Source: JBDHWG01 sp046328525 (GTDB taxonomy: Bacteria > Chloroflexota > Anaerolineae > Epilineales > JAHCIE01). Taken from it: a DNA stretch of 64,000 bases. The notes beneath the pieces are model-generated. The model searched no databases. It was given only the letters and a program-made list of their open reading frames with translations, and was not told the origin of the DNA. Both the position numbers and the translations under genes were made by a program. Shown here piece after piece: positions 25,964 through 33,973 of this stretch. Position 1 is the stretch's first letter. Every line of letters begins with the position of its first letter. The stretch is from NCBI GenBank assembly GCA_046328525.1, contig JAXLWK010000008.1, positions 186,001 to 250,000 of the forward strand, written 5' to 3'.

Positions 25964-26443
25964 CTATCCGAATAACCCTGTGGCACGGAGGGCGATGAGG
26001 GCGCAGGCGAAGTGCAGAAAGGCGCAGTAGTGTTCGGGCTTCTTGTCCCAGCGCACCAGAATACGTCGAAAGCGGTTGAGCCAGCTGTGGCTGCGCTCGA
26101 CGACCCAGCGCCGCGCCTTCTTGCCGGCCTCGCGCTTGAGATCCTGCGCCTCTTCGCCCCGCGAGCGGATGTGGGCGGTGAAACCAAACTCGGCCAGCGT
26201 CTTACGCACTTCGTCGTAGTCGTAGCCTTTGTCCAGGCACAGCCCTTGCGGCTGCTCATCCGTGGGCTGAGGTCGCGCCACGACGATACTTTCAAGCGTC
26301 TCACGCACCAGCTTCATGTCGTGCCGATTCGCGCCGTCCACTGCCAGGCCAATCGGCACACCCGACCCTTCGGTCAACAGACTGCGCTTGACGCCGCCTT
26401 TGCCGCGGTCGGTGGGGTTCGGCCCCGTCTTTTTCCCCCCCAA
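25964..26443 (-). CDS. IS5-family transposase, second ORF (catalytic half)
   Basis: About 159 aa, continuing the DDE core: NPTDRGKGGVKRSLLTEG, the Asp of GLAVDGANRHDMK, LCLDKGYDYDEVR, and the catalytic Glu in RRWVVERSHSWLNRFRRI. It starts in the homopolymer G7A5, where a +1 slip (or transcriptional slippage) from the first ORF would join them. A TTG inside the run could also start it. Removing a single G would fuse the frames, so either programmed slippage or a one-base lesion or sequencing error explains the split. Confidence 0.85.
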   Translation of the reverse strand: MGGKKTGPNPTDRGKGGVKRSLLTEGSGVPIGLAVDGANRHDMKLVRETLESIVVARPQPTDEQPQGLCLDKGYDYDEVRKTLAEFGFTAHIRSRGEEAQDLKREAGKKARRWVVERSHSWLNRFRRILVRWDKKPEHYCAFLHFACALIALRATGLFG

Positions 26444-26837
26444 GCGGCGCTTTGGTCATCGCCCCGTCCATACTCAGCCAGTCCCAGTCGATGCCTTTCA
26501 ACTCGTCGAAGCGTTGGACGCCGACTTGCCACAGCTTCAGGAACACGCCCGCTGCGGCCCACACCTGAAAGCGGTCATGCGCGGTGGACTTGGCGCACAA
26601 CTCCGTCTGGTTCAGCGCCTCCCACTGACAGCCCGTGCGCAGGACGTAGAAGATGGCATCGGCGCAGCGACGGTCGGGGACACGCGGGCGGCCGCCGCCG
26701 AAGCGGTGGGTGTTGACATGCTCTGGCAGCAGCGGCTCCAGCATGGCCCACAGTTCGTCAGAGATGCAGAAACCGGTCGTCGTGCGGTTGTTGGGCGTTC
26801 GTGCTCGTGTTCGTTGGGCGGGTGTTTCTGTGTTCAT
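26301..26837 (-). CDS. IS5-family transposase, first ORF (N-terminal half)
   Basis: 178 aa as read in frame, of which about the first 135 are genuine transposase. It contains the DUF4096-type N-terminal domain (ISDELWAMLEPLLPEH then GGGRPRVPDRRCADAIFYVL, GCQWEALN) and the first catalytic Asp in WLSMDGAMTKAP. The real protein then continues in the second ORF by a frameshift at a G7A5 run (minus strand, around 26432-26443). Residues after LGG are out-of-frame tail. Confidence 0.85.
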   Translation of the reverse strand: MNTETPAQRTRARTPNNRTTTGFCISDELWAMLEPLLPEHVNTHRFGGGRPRVPDRRCADAIFYVLRTGCQWEALNQTELCAKSTAHDRFQVWAAAGVFLKLWQVGVQRFDELKGIDWDWLSMDGAMTKAPLGGEKDGAEPHRPRQRRRQAQSVDRRVGCADWPGSGRRESARHEAGA

Positions 26838-26878
26838 ACTTAAAAGTATACGTCATATTCCGTTATTCGGATAGGCAC

Positions 26879-27544
26879 TTAGTCTTCCGCGCGCTCGCCT
26901 CGGCGGCGCTCGGCCTCCGTCTCGGAGATGACCTCAGGCAGCTTCGGCGACTCGCCCGCCTCGGCCCCTTCCTCGTCTTCCGCGTGGACGCGCGGCGGCG
27001 TGACCTTGGCGACAAGCTCGTCCGGGTCGTTGAGCACTTCGACGTTGGACGGGACCTTGAGGTCGGACACGTGGATGGCCGCATCAAAGTCGGTCAGGAC
27101 GCTGATGTCCACGGCGACCGAGTCGATCAGGTTGGCCGGCAGGGCGCGGATCTCGAGCGCGCTGAGCGCGTGGAGCAGCGTGCCGCCATCTTCGACGGCC
27201 TGGGATGCGCCGTCCAGCACGATCGGCACCGACGTGGTGATCGGCTCGTCCATGGAGACGGCCTGGAAATCCACGTGGGTCACGCGCTGCGTCATCGACT
27301 CGCGCTGGATGTCCTTCACCAACGCCACCAGCGCATCGCCGTCGGCGACCTGGATGTTGAGAAGATGGGTCATGCCCGCCCGGTGCAGGGCCTGGTTGAG
27401 GGCGCGCTCGTCAACCTGGATATTGGTCGCTGCGACGTGGTGGCCGTACACAACGGCCGGAATAATTCCTTCACGGCGGAGCTGATTTACTTTCTTGCCC
27501 GTGACTGTCCGGTTTTCAGCCGCGAGCTGGATCTGCTTCGACAT
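26879..27544 (-). CDS. rplY: Ribosomal protein bL25 (CTC form)
   Basis: 221 aa, the long CTC/TL5 form of bL25, which binds 5S rRNA. The N-terminal L25 domain (QLAAENRTVTGKKVNQLRRE, GIIPAVVYGH) is followed by a beta domain with DFQAVSMDEPITTSVPIVLDG and an acidic tail. Two ATGs compete. The one at 27544 (MSKQIQL) has AGGAG at 8 nt and is chosen; the ATG at 27550 is too close to it. The TAA stop (26879-26881) coincides with the duplicated target of the IS5 element, so the protein is unaltered. A promoter is at 27578. Confidence 0.95.
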   Translation of the reverse strand: MSKQIQLAAENRTVTGKKVNQLRREGIIPAVVYGHHVAATNIQVDERALNQALHRAGMTHLLNIQVADGDALVALVKDIQRESMTQRVTHVDFQAVSMDEPITTSVPIVLDGASQAVEDGGTLLHALSALEIRALPANLIDSVAVDISVLTDFDAAIHVSDLKVPSNVEVLNDPDELVAKVTPPRVHAEDEEGAEAGESPKLPEVISETEAERRRGERAED

Positions 27545-27577
27545 AGCCATGACTCCTGATGAACTTTGCAAGCGGTT

Positions 27578-27606
27578 ATTATAACACGCGCCCTGGCAAA
27601 AGGCAA
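27578..27606 (-). promoter_or_regulatory. Sigma70-type promoter of rplY
   Basis: Minus strand: TTGCCT (27601-27606), 17-bp spacer, TATAAT (27578-27583). The predicted leader is only about 27 nt long and carries the AGGAG site. Confidence 0.65.
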
Positions 27607-27647
27607 AGAATCGCGCGCGCCCTCGATTCATGCTATCATGATGACTC

Positions 27648-30260
27648 ATGCGAACGCCCTCTCATGCCTGGCGCTGGCTCTTCCTGGCCGCGCTCCTCGC
27701 CCTGGTGGCCCTCGTCTTCGCCGCCCTATTCTTCCGTACCCTGGCCCGCGCCGGCGTCCCCAGCGGCATCGAGACCGCGCCGCGCCCGGCGACCCTCGCC
27801 CTGGGCGCGAACGTCGCCCTGCTCACGCGGGACGACGCCGAGATCGCGGCGCAGCTCGACGCGGCGCGCGCCGCCGGTCTGGGCTGGGTGCGGCAGCCGG
27901 TCGCCTGGGCCGCCGTCGAGCCGACGCCGGGCGCATACGACTGGGCGGCGCTGGACCGCGTCGTGGATGCGGCGTCGCAGCGCGGCCTGGGCGTCGTTCT
28001 GACCCTGGCCGGCGCGCCAGCATGGGCCAGGAAGCCCCTGGACGCGGGCGCGCCGGGCGCACTGCCCGCCGACCCGGCGACCTACGCCCGCTTCGTGGCC
28101 GAGGTGGTGAGCCGCTATCGCGGGCGCGTGGCAGCGATCCAGGTCTGGGATAGCCCCAATCTCTCTATCGGACCGAACCGCGAGCACGTCCAGCCGCGTC
28201 AGTACGTCGCGCTGCTGAAGGCGGCCTACGCGGCGGCGAAAGCGGCCGACCCGGGCGTCATTGTCCTGGGCGGCGGCCTCGCCCCGACCACCGAGAACAC
28301 GTCCGCCAACCAGGATGACGTGCGCTACCTGGAAACGCTCTCCCGCGCCGGCGCGGGGCAGTATTTCGATGCCCTGGCGATCAAGCCGTATGGCTTTTGG
28401 AGCGGCCCGGATGACCGCCGCGCCGACGATGGCGTGCTGAACTTCTCTCGCGCCGTCCTCCTACGCGACATCATGGCGCGCTACGGCGACGCGAACAAGG
28501 GGGCTTGGGCCGTCGAGTGGGGCTGGAACGCCCTGCCGCCGGACTGGCAGGGCCGGCCGGCCGCGTCGGGCAGCGACACCGAGGCGGCGCAGGCCCCCCG
28601 CGAGGGCGAGGCCGTGCGGCGCGCCCGCGCCGAGTGGCCGTGGCTGACGGCGATGATTGTCACCCACCTCCGCCCGGAGGCCCCGCCCGACGACCCCATC
28701 TGGGGCTTCAGCATGCTGGACGACAGACTTCAGCCGCGCGCGCTGCTGACGGCGATCGAGGCCGCCGCCCAATCGCCGGCCCCGCCGCCGCCGCCGCCGC
28801 CCAACCCTCTGCCGCTCGACCTCGCCCTGGCCGGCCTGGCCCTCGGCGCGGTCGTCGCCGCGGCCGGCGCGACCCTGGCGGCGCGGCGGGCGCCGTGGGC
28901 GGCGCTGTGGGGGGCGCTGGACACGGCGGTCGGGCGGCTCCCGGAGGGGGGCGCGATGGCCGCCCTCGCGGTGTCAGCGCTGGCTTTCATGCTCCTGCCC
29001 TGGCCGCTCAACGTGGTGTTCCTGCTGCCGCTTGCCTTGCTCATTGCTGTGCGCCTCGATCTTGCCCTGGCCGCCATCGTCGTCGCCGCGCCCTTCTTCC
29101 TCCGCGTGATCCGCGTCGGCCCGCTGCAAGTCTCCCTGGTCGAGACGCTGACCCTGTTGACGTTCGTCTTGTGGGCCGTGCGCCGCCTGTCGCAGCACGG
29201 CCTGGCCGCGCTCAAGGCCCATCTGGGGTTCAACCTCCAGGATGTGGCGGTTCTCTCCCTACTGGCCCTAGGCGGGCTGTCGGGCCTGTGGGCCTTGCTG
29301 CCCGGCGTGGCGACGCGCGAGTTCCGCGTCGTCATCCTGGAGCCGATCCTGTTCTACGCCGCCCTCCGCGACGCCCGCCTGGACCGCCGACAGACCCTGC
29401 GCCTGGCTGACGCCGCCGTCATCGCGGGGGCGCTCCTGGCGCTCTACGGCTTCGCCACGTACAGCGGCAGCGGCGCTGTCGCCGCTGAGGGCGTGCGGCG
29501 GCTCAAGAGCGTCTACGGCTCGCCCAACAACCTGGCGCTGATGCTCGGCCGTATTCTGCCCATCCTCCTCGCCCTGGCCCTGTGGGGCGAGTCGCGGCGG
29601 CGGCGGCTGGCCTACGCCGTGGCCGGCATCCCCATCGTCGCCGCCCTATTCCTGACCTTCTCGACGGGCGCGTGGCTCCTCGGCGTGCCGTCGGCGCTGC
29701 TCGTGCTAGGCGCGGGGCGGAGCCGCCGCGCGTTCCTCGCCATGCTCGGCGCGATCGGTGTGGCGGCCCTGGCGCTCATCCCCTTCGCCCGCACCGAGCG
29801 CGTGGCGCGCCTGGTGAACGTCGGCGAGGCGGCGACGTGGGAGCGGCGGCAGCTGCTGTGGCAGGCGACCCTGAACATGATCCGCGACCACCCGTGGCTG
29901 GGCGTGGGCCTCGACAACTTCCTGTATGAGTACCGCGACGCCTACTACCTGCCCGGCGCGGAGGTCGAGCGCAACCTGTCGCACCCCCACAACATCCTGC
30001 TCGATTTCTGGTCGCGCCTGGGCATCCTGGCCCTGGCCGCCCTGGTCGGCAGCCTGGCCGCCTTCTTCCGCGGCGCGTGGCGGCTGTTCCACACGCTGAC
30101 CGGCGACGGCCGCTGGCTCGTGCTTGGCCTCGCGGCCAGCATGGTGTACGGCCTGGCCCACGGCTTGATAGACAATTCGTTCTTCCTGGTGGACCTGGCG
30201 TTCTTCTACATGCTGACCGTCGGCATCGTCCGCATGATCGAGCGCGAGGGAAAGATGTGA
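27648..30260 (+). CDS. Pseudo-glycosidase / O-antigen ligase fusion protein
   Basis: 870 aa. After an N-terminal anchor (LFLAALLALVALVFAALFF), residues ~45-370 read as a TIM-barrel glycoside-hydrolase-like domain: YDWAALDRVVDAASQRGLGV, then the position of the usual WNEPN box. That box reads W167-D-S-P-N171, so the general acid/base Glu is missing; a later Glu in WAVEWGW remains. Residues ~385-865 form a Wzy/WaaL-type O-antigen ligase with many membrane helices and the conserved NLSHPHNILLDFWSRLG loop. It would join or polymerise glycans at the membrane, with the dead hydrolase domain perhaps binding the chain. It is divergent from rplY. Confidence 0.8.
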   Translation: MRTPSHAWRWLFLAALLALVALVFAALFFRTLARAGVPSGIETAPRPATLALGANVALLTRDDAEIAAQLDAARAAGLGWVRQPVAWAAVEPTPGAYDWAALDRVVDAASQRGLGVVLTLAGAPAWARKPLDAGAPGALPADPATYARFVAEVVSRYRGRVAAIQVWDSPNLSIGPNREHVQPRQYVALLKAAYAAAKAADPGVIVLGGGLAPTTENTSANQDDVRYLETLSRAGAGQYFDALAIKPYGFWSGPDDRRADDGVLNFSRAVLLRDIMARYGDANKGAWAVEWGWNALPPDWQGRPAASGSDTEAAQAPREGEAVRRARAEWPWLTAMIVTHLRPEAPPDDPIWGFSMLDDRLQPRALLTAIEAAAQSPAPPPPPPPNPLPLDLALAGLALGAVVAAAGATLAARRAPWAALWGALDTAVGRLPEGGAMAALAVSALAFMLLPWPLNVVFLLPLALLIAVRLDLALAAIVVAAPFFLRVIRVGPLQVSLVETLTLLTFVLWAVRRLSQHGLAALKAHLGFNLQDVAVLSLLALGGLSGLWALLPGVATREFRVVILEPILFYAALRDARLDRRQTLRLADAAVIAGALLALYGFATYSGSGAVAAEGVRRLKSVYGSPNNLALMLGRILPILLALALWGESRRRRLAYAVAGIPIVAALFLTFSTGAWLLGVPSALLVLGAGRSRRAFLAMLGAIGVAALALIPFARTERVARLVNVGEAATWERRQLLWQATLNMIRDHPWLGVGLDNFLYEYRDAYYLPGAEVERNLSHPHNILLDFWSRLGILALAALVGSLAAFFRGAWRLFHTLTGDGRWLVLGLAASMVYGLAHGLIDNSFFLVDLAFFYMLTVGIVRMIEREGKM

Positions 30261-30293
30261 CCGGGGGCGTTTCGCGTCTCGGCGGGCCTGGGG

Positions 30294-30299
30294 TATAAT
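30294..30299 (+). promoter_or_regulatory. TATAAT -10 element before the cohesin/dockerin gene
   Basis: GGGTATAATT 36 nt upstream of the start codon. The sequence 17 bp further upstream (30271-30276) is a poor -35, so this is a tentative promoter. Confidence 0.35.
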
Positions 30300-30335
30300 T
30301 GACGCACCGGGGGGTGAGCACAGTTGGAGGGATTC

Positions 30336-31733
30336 ATGCGCCGACTTCTGGCAGCCCTGGCGGCAGCCGTCTTGCTTTCGACGCTCGCCACTCTCGGTGG
30401 GCAGGCCGCCCCGGATGCGGCCACGTTGCAGTGGTCTCCCGCATCCGTCACGTTGGCGAATGTGGGGGCCAGCGCCACGGTGGACTTGTGGCTCAACGCC
30501 GCCCAGAACCTCGGCGGCTACGAGCTGGACCTAAGCTTCGACCCGGCCGTCGTTGCCATTGACAAAGTTGACCAGCTCGCCGCGACGCCCGGCCGCACCT
30601 GGGCAAGCCTCCCCGCGTCCGGCGACCCCAACGTCACCTTCGTGACCCTACAGTCCGGCGTCATTAGCTTTGGCGCGTACAGCTACGGCACACAGACGCA
30701 AGGCTCGACCGGCAACGTTCAGATCGCCCGCGTCACCCTGCACGCCGTCGGCGCCGGCGCGACCAGCCTACAGGTCTCGCGTGCCCTGGCTGCCGCCGCC
30801 GACGCCGCTACCTCGTCGCCGACCCTCGCCAGCGCGCCCGTCACCGTCGGCCCCGTGGTGTCCGTGACCGGCCGCGTTACCCTGCCGTCGCGCACCGACT
30901 TCAGTGGCACCCAGGTGGCGACGGACAACGGGAGCACCGTCACCGCCAGCGACGGCTCCTTCACCCTCTCGACCACCACCGGCCAGCATCGGATTACGGC
31001 GAGCCGCTCCGGCCACCTAGCGCGCTACATAGACGTGACCGTCGGCTCGTCCGGCCTCGCCCTGCCCAGCGCCACCGTCCTCCTGGCCGGCGACGCCAAC
31101 AACGACGGCGCAATTGACCTGTTCGACCTGACGCTCATCGCCGGGCAGTACGGCCAGACCATCCCGCCCGGCAACGCCCTGGCCGACCTCAACGGCGACA
31201 ACAAGGTGGACCTGACGGACCTGGTGCTGGTCGCGGCCAACTACGGCCGGCAGGGGCCTGTTGCGTGGGCCGCCGCCCTGTCGGCCAGCAGCAAGGTGTC
31301 GCCGGACGCGCCGGAGCGCCTGGCGCGGCGCGCGCCTGCCCTCTGGGTCGCTGCCCCGAACACGGTCACGGCGGGCGAGGAGTTCGAGGTCGAGGTGCGC
31401 GTGTCGGGCGCGCGGGACCTGACGGGCGTGGACGTGCGGCTGGCGTTCGATCCGGCTGCGGCTGAGGCGATCAGCGTCGCGACGCCGGTCCAGGACGTGG
31501 GCGCCGTCTTCGATCCGGCGCGGGTCCTTGTGGCGCAGAGCGACATTGACGCGGCCGGCGGGGTGCGCTACGTCGCGGTCCAGGTCGGGGCCGACGCAAC
31601 AGCCGCGCGCCAGGGGGCGCTTGTGACGGCGCGTTTCCGCGCCTTGCGCGACGGCGCGCCGGGCATCCGCATCGCCGAGGCGCGGCTACTCAACGGCGAC
31701 GGCGAAGACCTGGCGGCGAAAACGGCGCGGTAG
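30336..31733 (+). CDS. Secreted cohesin-dockerin-cohesin protein
   Basis: 465 aa with a signal peptide (RRLLAALAAAVLLSTLATLGGQA). Domain order is: cohesin-like domain (~30-170; YELDLSFDPAVVAIDKV), a carboxypeptidase-regulatory-like beta domain (~177-250; ASDGSFTLSTTTGQHRITA), a type I dockerin with two Ca2+-binding repeats beginning at Asp253 (DANNDGAIDLFDLTLIAGQYG) and Asp284 (DLNGDNKVDLTDLVLVAANYG), and a second cohesin-like domain (~340-465; VDVRLAFDPAAAEAISV). Such proteins outside cellulosomes are thought to assemble surface complexes. The start at 30336 follows GGAGGG. Confidence 0.85.
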   Translation: MRRLLAALAAAVLLSTLATLGGQAAPDAATLQWSPASVTLANVGASATVDLWLNAAQNLGGYELDLSFDPAVVAIDKVDQLAATPGRTWASLPASGDPNVTFVTLQSGVISFGAYSYGTQTQGSTGNVQIARVTLHAVGAGATSLQVSRALAAAADAATSSPTLASAPVTVGPVVSVTGRVTLPSRTDFSGTQVATDNGSTVTASDGSFTLSTTTGQHRITASRSGHLARYIDVTVGSSGLALPSATVLLAGDANNDGAIDLFDLTLIAGQYGQTIPPGNALADLNGDNKVDLTDLVLVAANYGRQGPVAWAAALSASSKVSPDAPERLARRAPALWVAAPNTVTAGEEFEVEVRVSGARDLTGVDVRLAFDPAAAEAISVATPVQDVGAVFDPARVLVAQSDIDAAGGVRYVAVQVGADATAARQGALVTARFRALRDGAPGIRIAEARLLNGDGEDLAAKTAR

Positions 31734-31747
31734 GGGCGGCGCAGGCG

Positions 31748-31776
31748 GTAGGGGCGGGTTTCAAACCCGCCCCTAC
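31748..31776. repeat. GGGGCGGGTTT palindromic repeat, copy 2
   Basis: A 29-nt near-perfect palindrome, 14-bp arms around one central C. It matches copies at 6897 and 60658. It lies 15 bp after a stop codon and can also act as a transcript end. Confidence 0.65.
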
Positions 31777-31797
31777 CCAGGACGCGCGGCGCGGTTT

Positions 31798-31841
31798 CGT
31801 AAGCGCCTTGTAAGTCTTTCGTCAACAGGACGTAATCCCCT
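31798..31841 (+). promoter_or_regulatory. Four tandem 11-bp direct repeats (Pho-box-like)
   Basis: CGTAAGCGCCT, TGTAAGTCTTT, CGTCAACAGGA and CGTAATCCCCT follow one another with exactly 11-bp periodicity, each starting YGTMA. OmpR/PhoB-family regulators bind such head-to-tail repeats spaced by one helical turn. The next gene encodes such a regulator, so autoregulation is likely. Confidence 0.6.
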
Positions 31842-31966
31842 CCATGTATCATGCTCGCCAGGCCAACCGGCCAGCCAGGATACAGGAGGCGCGGATGCAG
31901 CGGATAGATGTGGGCCGACCCAAATGGAGCCAGGGACAGAGCGATCTGGGAGCGCCGGGAGGCTTG

Positions 31967-32668
31967 ATGGGGGGAGAACTCATCCTGGTGGTGGACGATG
32001 AGCCGAACATCCGCGAGGTCGTCACCCTGTATCTGAGCCAGGAGGGCTTCCGGGTGGCGACGGCGACGACGGGCGCGGAGGCCCTCGACGCCGCGCGCCG
32101 CCAGCGCCCGGACCTGGTCATCCTGGACCTGATGCTGCCCGGCGGCCTGAGCGGCTTCGAGGTCTACAAGGCGCTGCACAATGACGACGGCCGCTCGCCG
32201 CCGGTCATCATGCTCACGGCGCGCGGGAGCGAGACGGACCGCGTCGTGGGGCTGGAGCTGGGCGCGGACGACTACGTGGTCAAGCCGTTCAGCCCGCGCG
32301 AGCTGACCGCCCGCGTCAAGGCCGTGCTGCGCCGCGCGGCGGCGGTCGGGCCGGGCGGGCAGGCCGCGCTGACCTTCGGCCGCCTGCGCATTGACCCGTC
32401 TACCCGCGTCGTCACGGTAGACGGCTCGCCGATTCTGCTCACGGCGCGCGAGTTCGACTTGCTGCTGTTCCTGGCGCAGCACCCCAACCAGGTCTTCACC
32501 CGCGACCAGCTCATGGACCGCGTGTGGGGCTACGAGGTCGCCATGGACACGAGCACCGTGACGGTGCACGTGCGGCGGCTGCGCGAGAAGATCGAGACTG
32601 ATCCGGCGGACCCGCAATTCGTGGTGACGGTATGGGGAGTCGGGTACAAGTTCGACGCCGCGGCGTAG
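31967..32668 (+). CDS. OmpR/PhoB-type response regulator
   Basis: 233 aa. The receiver domain has Asp10/Asp11, phospho-acceptor Asp54 in LVILDLMLPGG and Lys in DDYVVKPFSPREL. The C-terminal winged helix includes LTAREFDLLLFLAQHPNQVF, TVHVRRLREKIE and WGVGYKF. The frame is open to 31844, but the ATG at 31967 follows GGGAGG and starts the receiver directly. The sensor kinase gene follows after 2 nt. It probably binds the 11-bp repeats at 31798. Confidence 0.95.
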   Translation: MGGELILVVDDEPNIREVVTLYLSQEGFRVATATTGAEALDAARRQRPDLVILDLMLPGGLSGFEVYKALHNDDGRSPPVIMLTARGSETDRVVGLELGADDYVVKPFSPRELTARVKAVLRRAAAVGPGGQAALTFGRLRIDPSTRVVTVDGSPILLTAREFDLLLFLAQHPNQVFTRDQLMDRVWGYEVAMDTSTVTVHVRRLREKIETDPADPQFVVTVWGVGYKFDAAA

Positions 32669-32670
32669 GC

Positions 32671-33885
32671 ATGCGCCGCTGGCTGGTGGTCACGGGCGCC
32701 GTCATCCTGGCGTTCGCCCTGGCCCTGGCCTTCGCCAGCCTGTGGATGCAGGCGTCGCGCGAAGCCCTGGGCGACCTGATGGCCTTCCTGGGCCTTTCGA
32801 CCGTCCTGTCTCTGGCCCTGGCGACGTGCCTCTTCTGGCTGAGCCGCAGCGCGCCCTCCCTCTGGCTCAAGGTCATGATCGCCTACAGCCTCGGCCTCCT
32901 GGTCGCCCTGGCTAACATTGCCGTCACTGCGCGCCTGATGTTCCTGTCGGAGCACGACCTGGCGCTGCTGGCCCTCCTCCTCCTCTTCAGCACCGTGGTG
33001 TCTCTGGGCTTCGGCGTCATGCTGGCCGGCATGATCAGCGCGACGGCGCGCCGCCTCGCCAATGCGACGGAGAAGGTGGCGGCGGGGGACCTGTCGGTGC
33101 GCGTGGACATCGAAGGGCGGGATGAGCTGGCGCAACTCGGCCACGACTTCAACCGCATGAGCGAGCGGCTGGCCGAGGCGGCGGCGGAGCGCGAGGGGAT
33201 GGCAGAGGCGCGGCGCGAGCTGCTGGCCGCCGTCTCCCACGACCTGCGGACGCCCCTGGCGTCCATTCGGGCGATGGTCGAGGCGCTGGCCGACGGCGTC
33301 GTCCAGGACCCGGCCACGGTGCAGCGCTACCTGGTGACGATTCGCGGGCAGACGGAGAGCCTGAGCGCCCTGATTGACGACCTGTTCGAGCTGGCGCAGC
33401 TCGACGCCGGCGTGATGCGCTTCGAGATGCAGCGCGCCTCGCTGGGCGACCTGATCTCCGACACGCTGGAGAGCATGCAGGTGCAGGCCGGCGGCAAGGG
33501 CGTGGGCCTATCCGGGCAGGTGGACCCGGCCGCCGACCTCGTGCGCATGGCTCCCGACAAGGTGCAGCGCGTGTTGTACAACCTCGTCCAGAACGCCATC
33601 CGCCATACCGGGCCGGGCGGCGCGATCTCCATCACAGGGCGGCCCGACGGCGGCTTCGCCCGCGTGGACGTAGCCGACACGGGCGAGGGCATCGCGGCCG
33701 AAGACCTGCCCCACATCTTCGACAGCTTCTACCGCGCCGAGAAGTCGCGCTCGGCGGACTACGGCGGCGCGGGGCTGGGCCTCGCCATCGCCCGCAGCAT
33801 CGTCGAGGCCCACGGCGGCCGCATCTGGGTCGAGAGCCAGGTCGGCCAGGGCACGCGCTTTAGCTTCACCCTCCCCCGCGCCTGA
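32671..33885 (+). CDS. Membrane sensor histidine kinase (HAMP-HisKA)
   Basis: 404 aa. Four hydrophobic segments lie in the first ~125 residues (WLVVTGAVILAFALALAFA, FLGLSTVLSLALATCLFWL, VMIAYSLGLLVALANIAV, LLALLLLFSTVVSLGFGVM). They are followed by a HAMP domain (ISATARRLANATEKVAAGDL), HisKA with His190 in AVSHDLRTPLAS, and HATPase_c (NLVQNAIRHT, DTGEGI, GGAGLGLAIARSIVEAHGG). There is almost no extracytoplasmic loop, so the signal may be sensed in the membrane or through a partner. It is coupled to the OmpR-type regulator. Confidence 0.93.
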   Translation: MRRWLVVTGAVILAFALALAFASLWMQASREALGDLMAFLGLSTVLSLALATCLFWLSRSAPSLWLKVMIAYSLGLLVALANIAVTARLMFLSEHDLALLALLLLFSTVVSLGFGVMLAGMISATARRLANATEKVAAGDLSVRVDIEGRDELAQLGHDFNRMSERLAEAAAEREGMAEARRELLAAVSHDLRTPLASIRAMVEALADGVVQDPATVQRYLVTIRGQTESLSALIDDLFELAQLDAGVMRFEMQRASLGDLISDTLESMQVQAGGKGVGLSGQVDPAADLVRMAPDKVQRVLYNLVQNAIRHTGPGGAISITGRPDGGFARVDVADTGEGIAAEDLPHIFDSFYRAEKSRSADYGGAGLGLAIARSIVEAHGGRIWVESQVGQGTRFSFTLPRA

Positions 33886-33897
33886 GGCCCGAAGACA

Positions 33898-33965
33898 GCG
33901 ACCACGGAACACACGGAATACACGGAAAGGATTGCCCTTTCCCTTTGCGCCTTTGCGTTCCAACG
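33898..33965. repeat. Short repeats: CACGGAA tandem words and a GCGCCTTTGCG arm
   Basis: CACGGAA occurs three times at 33902-33928 with 10-11 bp spacing, followed by TTTGCGCCTTTGCGTTCC (33944-33962), one arm of the family seen at 9014, 37493 and 60690. Convergent gene ends flank it. Confidence 0.4.
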
Positions 33966-33973
33966 CTCTTCGT

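Larger units (their letters stand above)
25957..26882. mobile_element. IS5-family insertion sequence on the rplY stop codon
   Basis: A 15-bp perfect inverted repeat GCCTATCCGAATAAC at 25962-25976 and its complement at 26862-26876, differing only in the outermost base, bounds an element of about 0.92 kb. The flanking words CTTAG/TTAG are present on both sides (25957-25960 and 26879-26882). TTAG fits the YTAR target of IS5. The right-hand duplication supplies the rplY stop codon. Two overlapping ORFs inside encode the transposase. Confidence 0.88.

Noticed and set aside
24328..25998. Long plus-strand ORF opposite mreB/mreC
   Set aside because: Antisense to conserved genes; no recognisable domain and a shadow-type residue composition.
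33902..33928. CRISPR-like repeats (CACGGAA units)
   Set aside because: Units of 7-11 bp with no spacers; no cas genes in the window.
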